Source: Hoeflea sp038900095 (lineage in GTDB: Bacteria; Pseudomonadota; Alphaproteobacteria; Rhizobiales; Rhizobiaceae). Taken from it: DNA of 64,000 nt. Below, piece by piece: positions 9,353-17,118 of this stretch (position 1 is its first letter; every line of letters starts with the position of its first letter). The translations under genes were made by a program, and so were the position numbers. The notes beneath the pieces are model-generated. The model saw only the letters and a list, made by a program, of their open reading frames with translations. It had not been told where the DNA came from and searched no databases. The stretch lies in the NCBI RefSeq assembly GCF_038900095.1, contig NZ_JBBMQQ010000001.1:992001-1056000 (forward strand). Reading direction: 5' to 3'.

Positions 9353-10387
9353 ATGAAACTTCTTATGACAACAGCGCTCGCTGCGCTCGTGGCCGTGCCG
9401 GCCATGGCCCAGGACATGCCTGCCACCGAGTTCAACGTGGTTGGCTCCATCGGCAGCCTGTCGATGTACACCGACAAGGAATTGCCGTTCTGGTCTGAAC
9501 AGGTTCCTGCCGAAACCGGCGGCAAGATCACCGCCAATGTCAAACCCTTCACCGAACTCGGCTTCAAGGGTGGCGAGATTTTCCGGCTGGTCAGCAACGG
9601 CACTCTGCAGCTCGCAACCACCGTGCTGGCCTACAATTCGGGTGAGGTTCCACGCAACGAGGCCACCGACCTGGTCGGCGTGCTCAGCAGCGTCGAGCAA
9701 CTGGCCGAAGTGGCCGATGCATGGCGGCCGTCCTATTCCGAGTTCCTGGAAAAGGAACACAACATCAAGCTTCTCGGTTTTGGCACCTATCAGGCCCAGG
9801 TGATCTATTGCCGCGATGAATTCACCTCGCTCGCCGACCTGGCAGGCCGCAAGGTGCGCGCATCCGGTGCCTCGCAGCAGGCTTTCGTCAGCCATCTGGG
9901 TGGCTCGCCCTTGTCCATCGCTTTCGCCGAAGTGCAGCCTTCGCTGGCCAGCGGCGTGGTTGATTGCGCAATCACCGGTGCGCTGTCAGGCTACAAGGCC
10001 AAATGGCATGAGAGCGCCAAGTTCATCTCGCCGATGCCGGTCAACTTTGGCCTTGCAGCACAGCTTGCCAACCTGGATTGGTGGAACGGTCTCGATGCGT
10101 CTGTGCAGGACTACCTGACAACAGGACTTCGCGGGCTCGAAAAGTCGATCTTCGAACTGGCGGCCACCGAAACCGAAACAGGTCTCGCCTGCAACACCTC
10201 GGGCCCGTGCCCCGAGGGCGAGCCGGCCGGCATGACGCTGGTTCCGTTTACCGAAGCTGACGAAGCCCTGCGCGCCGAAGCTGTGAAGATGGCAATCCTG
10301 CCCGCATTTGCCGAACGCTGCGGCGCAGACTGCGTTTCTGCATGGAACGCAACCATCGGCGAAAAACTGGGCGTTGCCATCGAATAG
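9353..10387 (+). CDS. TRAP transporter periplasmic substrate-binding protein (DctP type)
   Basis: 344 residues with a Sec signal peptide ending about ALAALVAVPAMAQD. Two adjacent ATGs occur; the second (9353) is better spaced from AGGGAG at 9341-9346. The mature protein has the DctP-family elements FKGGEIFRLVSNG and SLADLAGRKVRASG, followed by IAFAEVQPSLASGVVDCAI. The Arg of KVRASG is at the place of the family's conserved substrate-carboxylate arginine. It captures an organic acid in the periplasm and delivers it to the two permease subunits encoded just upstream. Four cysteines in the C-terminal third (LACNTSGPCPEG and CGADC) could form disulfides and are not general for the family. The ligand is unknown. 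A GC-rich hairpin follows the stop. Confidence 0.9.
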   Translation: MKLLMTTALAALVAVPAMAQDMPATEFNVVGSIGSLSMYTDKELPFWSEQVPAETGGKITANVKPFTELGFKGGEIFRLVSNGTLQLATTVLAYNSGEVPRNEATDLVGVLSSVEQLAEVADAWRPSYSEFLEKEHNIKLLGFGTYQAQVIYCRDEFTSLADLAGRKVRASGASQQAFVSHLGGSPLSIAFAEVQPSLASGVVDCAITGALSGYKAKWHESAKFISPMPVNFGLAAQLANLDWWNGLDASVQDYLTTGLRGLEKSIFELAATETETGLACNTSGPCPEGEPAGMTLVPFTEADEALRAEAVKMAILPAFAERCGADCVSAWNATIGEKLGVAIE

Positions 10388-10393
10388 GACAAA

Positions 10394-10421
10394 CGGGGCG
10401 GCAGGTTTTCTTGCCGCCCCG
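10394..10421 (+). terminator. GC-rich hairpin ending the TRAP operon
   Basis: A perfect 10-bp stem (CGGGGCGGCA with TGCCGCCCCG) with an eight-base T-rich loop starts six bases after the dctP stop. No long poly-T follows, so it may act as a weak terminator or as a 3' mRNA-stabilising hairpin. Confidence 0.6.
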
Positions 10422-10483
10422 CTCCAGGCTTCGCGAGCCAACACCTCGGGAGCGGGTCCGGACCGACCTTGACGGGAGATGGG

Positions 10484-10810
10484 CTAGACGTCGACAATTC
10501 CCGTAAGATCAGTGGTTTGGGCCTGAAGAAATGCCTTCGTTCCATCAACGAAATAGGCCTGGGCGATGCCTGGCCCGAGGCTTTTGAGGTTGAAGGAATG
10601 GGTTTCGCCGTTCCGGAACTTCTCGTAGCGCGTCCAATAGGCATCTCCGTCGAAACCATAAACGCCGACGTCTGCCTCGCCTGTTGAAAACCGGAAGGCA
10701 CAACGGCCACCCTTCTCGTAGTTGACGACCGCCACGAGGGTACGCGTATCGGGCTCAAAGACGTAGATTTCCTGGCCTTCCAAAAACCGTCTTACATCGT
10801 CGGCTTGCAT
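10484..10810 (-). CDS. Conserved-looking hypothetical protein
   Basis: 108 residues on the minus strand. Three ATGs lie in a row at the start; the last (10810) is best spaced from the GAGG upstream. I do not recognise a family. The sequence is soluble, without signal peptide or membrane segment, and rich in aromatic and charged residues (YVFEPDTRTLVAVVNYEKGG, then FRFSTGEADVGVYGFDGDAYWTRYE). It looks like a small antiparallel beta protein. It stands alone between the convergent TRAP operon and the divergent GntR gene. Codon use resembles its neighbours, so it is probably a real chromosomal gene. Confidence 0.6.
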   Translation of the reverse strand: MQADDVRRFLEGQEIYVFEPDTRTLVAVVNYEKGGRCAFRFSTGEADVGVYGFDGDAYWTRYEKFRNGETHSFNLKSLGPGIAQAYFVDGTKAFLQAQTTDLTGIVDV

Positions 10811-10994
10811 CATCATCCACCTCTATTCGTTACGTCTTGTTGCTGAACCAGGATTTGGCGAGACGATCTCCAAGTCACCGAAATTGCTCTGTGAAAATGA
10901 GGCGCGGTTGGCTGACAGTCAAACCTGTTCTGCAGGTCTGTGTCCGGATGATCGACGCGCGATCCGCCCGGTGTGCGCTTTCTTGCGATAAGGA

Positions 10995-11030
10995 TTGAAA
11001 TTGGACCCTCTTTGGTTCTAGATAGGTCCC
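10995..11030 (+). promoter_or_regulatory. Candidate promoter/operator, possibly giving a leaderless GntR mRNA
   Basis: TTGAAA (10995-11000) and TAGATA (11019-11024) are 18 bp apart. A start of transcription about seven bases later would fall on the ATG at 11031, and no convincing ribosome-binding site precedes that ATG. GGACC (11003-11007) and GGTCC (11025-11029) form an inverted repeat around the -10 that could be an autoregulatory operator. Confidence 0.35.
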
Positions 11031-11798
11031 ATGATTGAGACCACATTGATCGAACAGCTGCGAAGCGTATCGCTGGGTGAGAGCCGGGATGGCGGGCCGC
11101 TCTACATCAAGCTTGCCCGGGCACTCGAAAAACTCATATCCACGCAATGGCTGGCGCCTGGACAGGCCTTGCCGCCCGAGCGCGAACTGGCCGAAGGTCT
11201 TTCGGTGGCCCGGGTTACGGTACGCAACGCCTACAAGCTGCTCCTTGAATCGGGAGACCTCGAGGTTCGCCGGGGCAGCGGTACCTTTGTCACCAATCGG
11301 CCGGTGCACATCGAACAGCCGCTGTCGGATCTGTCGTCGTTTTCCCAGGACATGAAACTGCGCGGCATGGAACCGGGCGCGGCCGTTCTTGGCTGCGATA
11401 CCCGTCCGCCGTCGTCGGAAGAGGCCCTGCTGTTCGGTGTGGCGCGCCAGGACATGATGATGGCTCTTGACCGGTTGCGCCTGGCCGACGGGATCCCGGT
11501 GGCCGTCGAGCGCGCCGTGGTCCCGCACCGCCTGATCGGTGGCGAGCAAATTGGTGAGGGGTCGCTTTACAGCGCCTTGGCACGCCACGGGCACCGGCCG
11601 GTGCGGGCGGTGCAGAAACTCACGGCCATGATTTTCGAACCCATCGAGGCCGAGCTGCTTGGCGTTCAGCCAGGGACAGCCTGCCTGCTGATCGAGCGGG
11701 TTTCGCGCAGCGCCGACAATCGCGTTGTCGAGCACACACGGTCCCATTATCGCGGCGATATCTATGATTTCGTCGCTGAACTGACCACAGGAGAGTAG
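11031..11798 (+). CDS. GntR-family regulator with UTRA effector domain
   Basis: 255 residues. The N-terminal winged helix (about 20-95) contains LPPERELAEGLSVARVTVRNAYKLLLESG and ends with GSGTFVTNRP, typical of GntR/HutC proteins. Residues of about 110-250 form a UTRA ligand domain (MMALDRLRLADGIPVAVERA, ending with YRGDIYDF). HutC/NagR-type regulators of this shape bind phosphorylated sugars. It is the first gene of a run with the SIS deaminase (2 bp away), nagA and an FGGY kinase, so it probably represses this amino-sugar operon and itself. The effector, perhaps an amino-sugar 6-phosphate, is inference. The start has almost no Shine-Dalgarno sequence. Confidence 0.88.
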   Translation: MIETTLIEQLRSVSLGESRDGGPLYIKLARALEKLISTQWLAPGQALPPERELAEGLSVARVTVRNAYKLLLESGDLEVRRGSGTFVTNRPVHIEQPLSDLSSFSQDMKLRGMEPGAAVLGCDTRPPSSEEALLFGVARQDMMMALDRLRLADGIPVAVERAVVPHRLIGGEQIGEGSLYSALARHGHRPVRAVQKLTAMIFEPIEAELLGVQPGTACLLIERVSRSADNRVVEHTRSHYRGDIYDFVAELTTGE

Positions 11799-11800
11799 AT

Positions 11801-12844
11801 GTGTCCGAATCATCGCTGATGTTGCGCGAGGCCAACCAGTCTCCGGCGGCGGTCGAGCGTCTGTTGCGGGACGAAGCCAGGGGGATCGCCGAGGTCGGTG
11901 CCTGGTTGCGTGACAATCCGCCGGCGCTGGTGACGATGGCAGCCCGCGGATCTTCCGATCACGCCGCGACCTTCTTCAAGTATCTCATGGAGGTGACTAG
12001 CGGGATTCCCGTGGCCTCGATCGGGCCATCGGTGGCGTCGCTCTACAAGCAAAGGCTTCGGTTGCCGTCCGCGGTGCATTTCACGGTTTCGCAATCCGGG
12101 GCGAGCCCGGATATCGTCGCCTTGCAGGCAGCGGCGAAAGCAGGTGGTGCGCGCACAGTGGCGATCGTCAATGTGCCCGACAGTCCGGTGGCAAGAGAGG
12201 CCGACCTGACCATTCAACTCGGTGCCGGGCCCGAAAAAAGCGTGGCTGCGACCAAGAGCTTCATCACCTCTGCTGCGGCGCTGGCGGCCATCGTCAGTTG
12301 CGCGGCGGGTGACGCGGGTTTTGATCGTGGCTTGGCGGCTTTGCCGGAGGCTTTGTCGCGCACAGGCACGATAGACCTGTCGGGACCGCAAGAAATCCTC
12401 GCCTCGGCCCGATCGCTTTTCACCTGCGGGCGCGGCCCCGGTTTGGGTATCGCAATGGAAGCGGCACTCAAATGCAAGGAAACCTCCGGGCTGCACGCGG
12501 AAGCGTTTTCCACCGCGGAAATCATGCATGGACCGCTGCGGCTGGTTGAACGCGGCTTCCCGGTGCTGGGATTCGTCCAGGACGACATGAGCTTCGACGC
12601 CAACTGCAACGCCATGCAGAAACTAACCGCGCTTGGTGCCCGAACCATCACGTTTTCCTCCAGAGAGATGCCGGGCGAACAGACACCGGGCACTTCGGTA
12701 CTGCTCCCGTCAACCGGACATGGTTTGCTGGATCCGCTGGTGGCGCTGCTGCCTGCCTATCGCCTGATAGAGGCCGTGACCCGGCAGCGGGGCCTTGATC
12801 CCGATCAACCCGCCAATCTTCGCAAAGTGACAGAGACCCTGTGA
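11801..12844 (+). CDS. SIS-domain amino-sugar phosphate deaminase/isomerase (NagB-II-like)
   Basis: 347 residues starting at GTG two bases after the regulator stop. It has the tandem SIS domains of the isomerase half of GlmS but lacks the glutamine amidotransferase half. Diagnostic segments are ARGSSDHAATFFKY, FTVSQSGASPDIVALQAA, AATKSFITS and EAFSTAEIMHGPLRL. Stand-alone proteins of this kind (NagB-II and AgaS) deaminate and isomerise glucosamine- or galactosamine-6-phosphate to the ketose phosphate in the cytoplasm. The gene overlaps nagA by one base, whose product would supply its substrate. Whether the sugar is gluco- or galacto-configured is open. Confidence 0.85.
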   Translation: MSESSLMLREANQSPAAVERLLRDEARGIAEVGAWLRDNPPALVTMAARGSSDHAATFFKYLMEVTSGIPVASIGPSVASLYKQRLRLPSAVHFTVSQSGASPDIVALQAAAKAGGARTVAIVNVPDSPVAREADLTIQLGAGPEKSVAATKSFITSAAALAAIVSCAAGDAGFDRGLAALPEALSRTGTIDLSGPQEILASARSLFTCGRGPGLGIAMEAALKCKETSGLHAEAFSTAEIMHGPLRLVERGFPVLGFVQDDMSFDANCNAMQKLTALGARTITFSSREMPGEQTPGTSVLLPSTGHGLLDPLVALLPAYRLIEAVTRQRGLDPDQPANLRKVTETL

Positions 12845-14010
12845 TGACAAGACAAGCACTCACCGGAGCCCGCATTTTCGACGGCACACGGTTTCATGAA
12901 CAAAGTACGCTCCTGATCGCTGACGGGAAGATCGAGGCAATCGTGCCCGCCGGCGAGACAGTCGGCGATTGCGAGCAAATCGATCTGGCCGGTGGAACTC
13001 TTGCGCCGGGGTTCATCGACGCCCAGGTCAACGGCGGCGGCGGACGGATGCTCAATGATGAGCCTTCGCCCCAATCCATGTACATGATTGCCGAAGGTCA
13101 CCGTCCGTTCGGAACTACCAGCCTGTTGCCGACCCTGATCACCGACGCCGAAGGCGCAGTTGAAAAGGCCATAAGTTCTGCGGCAGAGGCGGTTTTGGCA
13201 GGCCGCGGGGTCGCGGGCCTGCATCTGGAGGGGCCGCATCTTGCGCCGTCGCGCAAGGGGACGCACCTGGCGAAATACATGCGACCGCTGGAAGCCGCGG
13301 ATGTAGAGCTTCTGTCGTCCGCCGTCCTCAAGGTCGGCACGCTGGTTGTGACGCTGGCTGGCGAGCAGGTGACGCCAGCCCAGGTCACCCAGCTCACCAA
13401 TGCTGGCGTCATTGTCTGCCTTGGCCATACCGACACCGACGCGGCGCGCGCCCAACAGCTTTTCGATGCCGGCGCGCGCGGCGTCACGCATCTTTTCAAC
13501 GCCATGAGCGGGCTTGGCCACCGCCAGCCGGGCCTGGTTGGCGCGGCGCTTGACCACCCTGATGTCTGGGGCGGCATCATCGCCGATGGCCATCATGTCG
13601 ATCCGCTGGCGCTCAGGGTCGCGTTGCGGGCCAAGCGCGGTCCGGGACGGCTGTTCTTCGTCACCGATTCGATGTCGCTTGTCGGTCAGGAGCGCGATCA
13701 CTTCACCCTCAACGGGCGAACGATCTGGCGCAGGCAGGGCGGCTATTGCTCGCGGCTGGCGCTGGATGACGGAACGCTCGCCGGATCGGACCTGGACATG
13801 GCGTCCGCGGTTCGGTTCGGGGTCAGTTATCTCGATCTGCCGCTCGGAGAGGCCTTGCGGATGGCCTCGGCCTATCCCGCGGATTTTCTGCGCCTGAATG
13901 ATCGCGGTCGTTTGCTGCAGGGCTTGCGCGCCGATCTTGTCCATCTTGGAGAAGACCTGCAGGTGCGGCAAACCTGGCTGGGCGGCGTTGCTTCGGGGCA
14001 AACATCATGA
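12844..14010 (+). CDS. nagA: N-acetylglucosamine-6-phosphate deacetylase
   Basis: 388 residues from the ATG at 12844; a GTG three bases earlier is also possible. It is an amidohydrolase-fold enzyme with the family landmarks in order: GFIDAQVNGGGG near residue 60, LEGPHLAPSRKGTH (metal-binding Glu), LGHTDTDA (His), VTHLFNAMSGL (His), DGHHVDP, and VTDSM with the catalytic Asp. It removes the acetyl group from an N-acetyl-hexosamine-6-phosphate. It is tightly coupled upstream (TGATG overlap with the deaminase) and downstream (ATGA overlap with the kinase), so all four genes are one operon. N-acetylgalactosamine-6-phosphate (AgaA activity) cannot be excluded. Confidence 0.9.
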   Translation: MTRQALTGARIFDGTRFHEQSTLLIADGKIEAIVPAGETVGDCEQIDLAGGTLAPGFIDAQVNGGGGRMLNDEPSPQSMYMIAEGHRPFGTTSLLPTLITDAEGAVEKAISSAAEAVLAGRGVAGLHLEGPHLAPSRKGTHLAKYMRPLEAADVELLSSAVLKVGTLVVTLAGEQVTPAQVTQLTNAGVIVCLGHTDTDAARAQQLFDAGARGVTHLFNAMSGLGHRQPGLVGAALDHPDVWGGIIADGHHVDPLALRVALRAKRGPGRLFFVTDSMSLVGQERDHFTLNGRTIWRRQGGYCSRLALDDGTLAGSDLDMASAVRFGVSYLDLPLGEALRMASAYPADFLRLNDRGRLLQGLRADLVHLGEDLQVRQTWLGGVASGQTS

Positions 14011-15509
14011 GCACAACCGGTTTCCTGCTTGGCATCGACGCCGGATCGTCACGCTGCAAGGCTGCGGTGTTTGATGCGGAAGGGCGTGAAATCGCAACGG
14101 CTTCCAGGCCGACGACGTTGTTGCGTCCGCAGCCGGGCTGGAGCGAACTCGATCCGGAGGAAGTCTGGAGCGCAGCGGTTGCCGTCATCGGAGAAGCTTT
14201 GGAAAACGCGGCAATCGATCCCGCCTCGATCAGAGCCATCGGGCTGTCTGCGGCGATGGTTGGAGCCTGGGTGCTCGATGCGAACGGAGAGCCGTTGCGG
14301 CACGGCATCGTCTGGGAAGACAGCCGAAGCCAACCGATTATCGACGAGATGCAGCAACGCGATCCTGCGGTGATGTCACAGATATTCCAGTCTTCCGGCT
14401 CGGTCATGCAGCAGGGGTGTACTCTGCCGGTTCTTGCATGGCTGAAGCGCCACGAGCCGGACCTGATCAAGCGGGCAGCACATGTTGTCAGTTACAAGGA
14501 TTTTCTGCGTTTCCGGCTGACCGGGCTGATTGCGACCGATCGCAGCGAAGCCTCGGTGATTCCCGGCGATGCCAGGTCCCGGTCGCGCAGCGACCAGATG
14601 ATCGAGCTTTTTGATCTTGCCGATTGCGCCCATCTGCTGCCGCCGGTTCGGGATTCCGAAGAGATCATCGGAGGGCTTTCGCCACGCGCGGCGGCACTGA
14701 CCGGCCTGCCGGAAGGGACACCGGTCGCCATCGGGGCAGGGGATGTGGTGTCTACGGTCGTGGGGGCGGGCGGGTTCGATACCGATATCGCCACGGCTGT
14801 GCTGGGCACCACCTGTCTGGTCGGGACCTGCCATGACAAGCCGGTGTTTGAGCCCAGGGATCTGGGCTTGCTGTTCTCGATGCCGGGAGATTTCTGGTAT
14901 CGCGCGATGGTCAATGTCGCCGGCACGCTCAATCTGGATTGGGCGATCGGCGTGCTTGCACCGGATCTGCAGGGCAAACCCGATTGCTACGACCAGGTGA
15001 CCGCTTTGGTAGATGGTGTGGAGATCGGCGCCGGGGGCGTCAGTTTCCTGCCCTATCTGAGCGAGAGCGGAATTATCGCGCCGGTGGTGGCGCCGGAGGC
15101 GCGGGCACAATTCTCCGGCCTGTCTCCCGTCCACGGGCGAGACCATATGCTGCGTGCCGTTTATGAAGGCGTGGCGTTCGCATTGCATGACCTGGTGTCG
15201 GCTCTCGGCTTTGAAGGCAGCCGTATCAGGTTGACCGGCGGCGGCAGCCAGAGCCCTGTCTGGTGCCAGATGATCGCAGACATGCTGCAAATGGAGGTGA
15301 TCGTTCCGGCGGGAACCGAATTCGGAGCACGCGGTGCCGCGCTGATCGCCGCGACGGCCCTGGGCGACTTCACCGGGGTCCGGGCGGCATCGATATCGGT
15401 CAACGCGGAGGGGCGGCATTACCAGCCCTCGAGCGAGAACGCCGTGGCCTACCGGAAGGCCTACGAGGTCTACGCCAGACGGCGTAACGCACTGATTTCA
15501 GGCCTTTAA
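14007..15509 (+). CDS. FGGY-family carbohydrate kinase
   Basis: 500 residues, the full FGGY length. The N-terminal phosphate loop is LGIDAGSSRCKAAVFDAEG (residues about 8-26). The middle has VWEDSRSQ and AIGAGDVVSTVVGAG. The C-terminal ATP site is RLTGGGSQSPVWCQMIADML. It resembles xylulokinases overall. It starts inside the nagA stop codon (ATGA). Its position suggests it phosphorylates the imported sugar before deacetylation or deamination. That is unusual, because N-acetylhexosamine kinases normally belong to the ROK or BadF families, and FGGY enzymes act on pentuloses, polyols or gluconate. The substrate is therefore undetermined. It is the last gene before a 102-bp gap. Confidence 0.85.
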   Translation: MSTTGFLLGIDAGSSRCKAAVFDAEGREIATASRPTTLLRPQPGWSELDPEEVWSAAVAVIGEALENAAIDPASIRAIGLSAAMVGAWVLDANGEPLRHGIVWEDSRSQPIIDEMQQRDPAVMSQIFQSSGSVMQQGCTLPVLAWLKRHEPDLIKRAAHVVSYKDFLRFRLTGLIATDRSEASVIPGDARSRSRSDQMIELFDLADCAHLLPPVRDSEEIIGGLSPRAAALTGLPEGTPVAIGAGDVVSTVVGAGGFDTDIATAVLGTTCLVGTCHDKPVFEPRDLGLLFSMPGDFWYRAMVNVAGTLNLDWAIGVLAPDLQGKPDCYDQVTALVDGVEIGAGGVSFLPYLSESGIIAPVVAPEARAQFSGLSPVHGRDHMLRAVYEGVAFALHDLVSALGFEGSRIRLTGGGSQSPVWCQMIADMLQMEVIVPAGTEFGARGAALIAATALGDFTGVRAASISVNAEGRHYQPSSENAVAYRKAYEVYARRRNALISGL

Positions 15510-15555
15510 ATCGAAAATTCCCGCACCTGTCACAAATCAGTTGCAATTCCGAAAT

Positions 15556-15588
15556 TGGTATATACCATTATCGGCATGGACTATACCA
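15556..15588. promoter_or_regulatory. Paired GntR/HutC-type operators upstream of the second GntR gene
   Basis: TGGTATATACCA (15556-15567) is a perfect palindrome and TGGACTATACCA (15577-15588) is a close second copy, with centres 21 bp (two helical turns) apart. Sites of the TGGTATA-TATACCA kind are known for NagQ/NagR-like HutC-subfamily repressors. They lie 24 bp before the regulator start, suitable for autoregulation of the second sub-operon. Confidence 0.65.
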
Positions 15589-15611
15589 TAACCCACACTT
15601 GCTGAGGTCCC

Positions 15612-16352
15612 ATGAGTGAACCGACTGGCCCGGTCTACCGGCGGATCGCATCCGCGCTTGAAGCGGATATCGCGTCCGGCAAGCTCAGCGTGGGGGACAA
15701 GCTTCCTTCCGAACGGGTCATGGCGGAAGAACTGGGCATCAGCCGGATGACCGCCCGCCAGGCGCTCAAGCACCTCACGGATCGCGGCATTCTGGTGACG
15801 CGAACCGGGCATGGCACTTTTGTCGGCCGGCCGATGATCCAGCAGAAACTGTCGACGCTGACCGGTTTCACGGAAGAAATCGAGCAGCAGGGCCGCAGGG
15901 CATCGAGTGTGGTGGTGGAATCGGGTGCGCACAGGGCCGATGAGCAATGTTCGTCCGCGCTGAACCTGCCATTGGGTGGCGATGTGCACCGTCTGGTGCG
16001 CGTCCGTCTTGTCGACGGCGAACCGGTAGCGATGGAAACGACCGAAATTCGCGCAGATGTGGCGCCGGGGCTGTTTGATGTGGCCGATTTCGCCCAGACC
16101 TCGCTCTACGACATCCTGCGCAAGCATTACCGCATTCTGCCGGCATCGGCCGAACAGACCCTGCAGGCGGCGCTTTCCAGTCCCGCTGTCAGCCGGACGC
16201 TGCAGCTTGGCGAACATGCGCCCGTTCTCGAGCTGACCCGCAGAACCTGCGATTCGAACGGAAACCCGTTCGAATATGTGCGCTCCATTTACCGCGGCGA
16301 TTCCTTCGTCATGAAAGCAAACCTTACCCTGGGAGCCGAGGCCACCCAATGA
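15612..16352 (+). CDS. GntR-family regulator with UTRA domain (second of the cluster)
   Basis: 246 residues. The N-terminal winged helix (about 8-75) includes KLPSERVMAEELGISRMTARQA and ends RTGHGTFVGRP. A UTRA domain follows (about 95-240), ending with FEYVRSIYRGDSFVMKANL. It belongs to the HutC subfamily that senses sugar phosphates. Two operator-like palindromes lie just upstream, suggesting autoregulation and control of the SIS and ABC importer genes behind it. The start codon of the next gene overlaps its stop (ATGA). It is clearly different from the first GntR protein of the locus, so the two half-operons may answer to different signals. Confidence 0.88.
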   Translation: MSEPTGPVYRRIASALEADIASGKLSVGDKLPSERVMAEELGISRMTARQALKHLTDRGILVTRTGHGTFVGRPMIQQKLSTLTGFTEEIEQQGRRASSVVVESGAHRADEQCSSALNLPLGGDVHRLVRVRLVDGEPVAMETTEIRADVAPGLFDVADFAQTSLYDILRKHYRILPASAEQTLQAALSSPAVSRTLQLGEHAPVLELTRRTCDSNGNPFEYVRSIYRGDSFVMKANLTLGAEATQ

Positions 16353-17077
16353 CCTCCATGATCGACGGCTATTTCGACAATCTCATCGCGCGCCTGACCG
16401 CGCTCAAAAGCGATATATCTGAGCAGATGGAGGCTGCAGCGGCAGCTGTCGCCGCAGCCGCCAGGGCCGACAACCGGGTCTATATCTTCGGGACCGGCCA
16501 TTCACATGTGATGGCCGAGGAAATGCACTACCGGGCAGGCGGGCTTGCCATCACGGTCCCGATCCTGGCGGCGCCGATCATGCTGCACGAAGGTGCGATT
16601 GCCGGAACGGTCTACGAACGGACAGAAGGCATCGTCGGGCCGATCATGGATCGTTACGACATCCGGCCGGGAGATGTGCTGTTTGTCATCTCCAATTCCG
16701 GCGTCAACGCCGCACCGCTGGAAGCTGCCCGCATCGGCCGCGAACGCGGCTGCACCGTGATCTGCATCACCTCCGTTGCCTATTCGACCGCGACCGCCAA
16801 CGGGCGCGAGCGCCTGGCTGACCTGTCCGATATCGTGCTCGACAACGGCACGCCTCCGGGAGACGCGGTGATGTCGGTGCCGGGCTCCGAGCTGAAGGCC
16901 GGGCCGATGTCCACGGCCATCGGGGCAACAATCCTGAACGCAATCTTTGTCGACGTCGCAGCCCGGCTTGCGGCGGATGGCGACGCGCCAATCTACCTCA
17001 GCGCCAATATGCCGGGCGCCAAGGAGATCAACCGGAAGCTGGTCGAGCGGTTTCGGCCACGCAACCCGCATCTATGA
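16349..17077 (+). CDS. Single-SIS-domain sugar isomerase-like protein
   Basis: 242 residues, a compact one-domain SIS protein. The phosphosugar-binding loops are visible as VYIFGTGHSHVMAEEMHYR near residue 45 and VLFVISNSGVNAAPLEAARI near 110, followed by VICITSVAYS. Proteins of this group (older name UPF0309) have no firmly assigned reaction that I can state. The fold suggests isomerisation, ether cleavage or sensing of a phosphorylated hexose in the cytoplasm. It is coupled to the GntR gene in front and precedes the ABC importer by 41 bp. With the double-SIS protein earlier, the locus has two different SIS proteins, so this one probably handles another step or another sugar. Confidence 0.75.
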   Translation: MTSMIDGYFDNLIARLTALKSDISEQMEAAAAAVAAAARADNRVYIFGTGHSHVMAEEMHYRAGGLAITVPILAAPIMLHEGAIAGTVYERTEGIVGPIMDRYDIRPGDVLFVISNSGVNAAPLEAARIGRERGCTVICITSVAYSTATANGRERLADLSDIVLDNGTPPGDAVMSVPGSELKAGPMSTAIGATILNAIFVDVAARLAADGDAPIYLSANMPGAKEINRKLVERFRPRNPHL

Positions 17078-17118
17078 GGGAACAGGGCAGTTCTGCCCGC
17101 AAACGGGAGTTTGACGAC

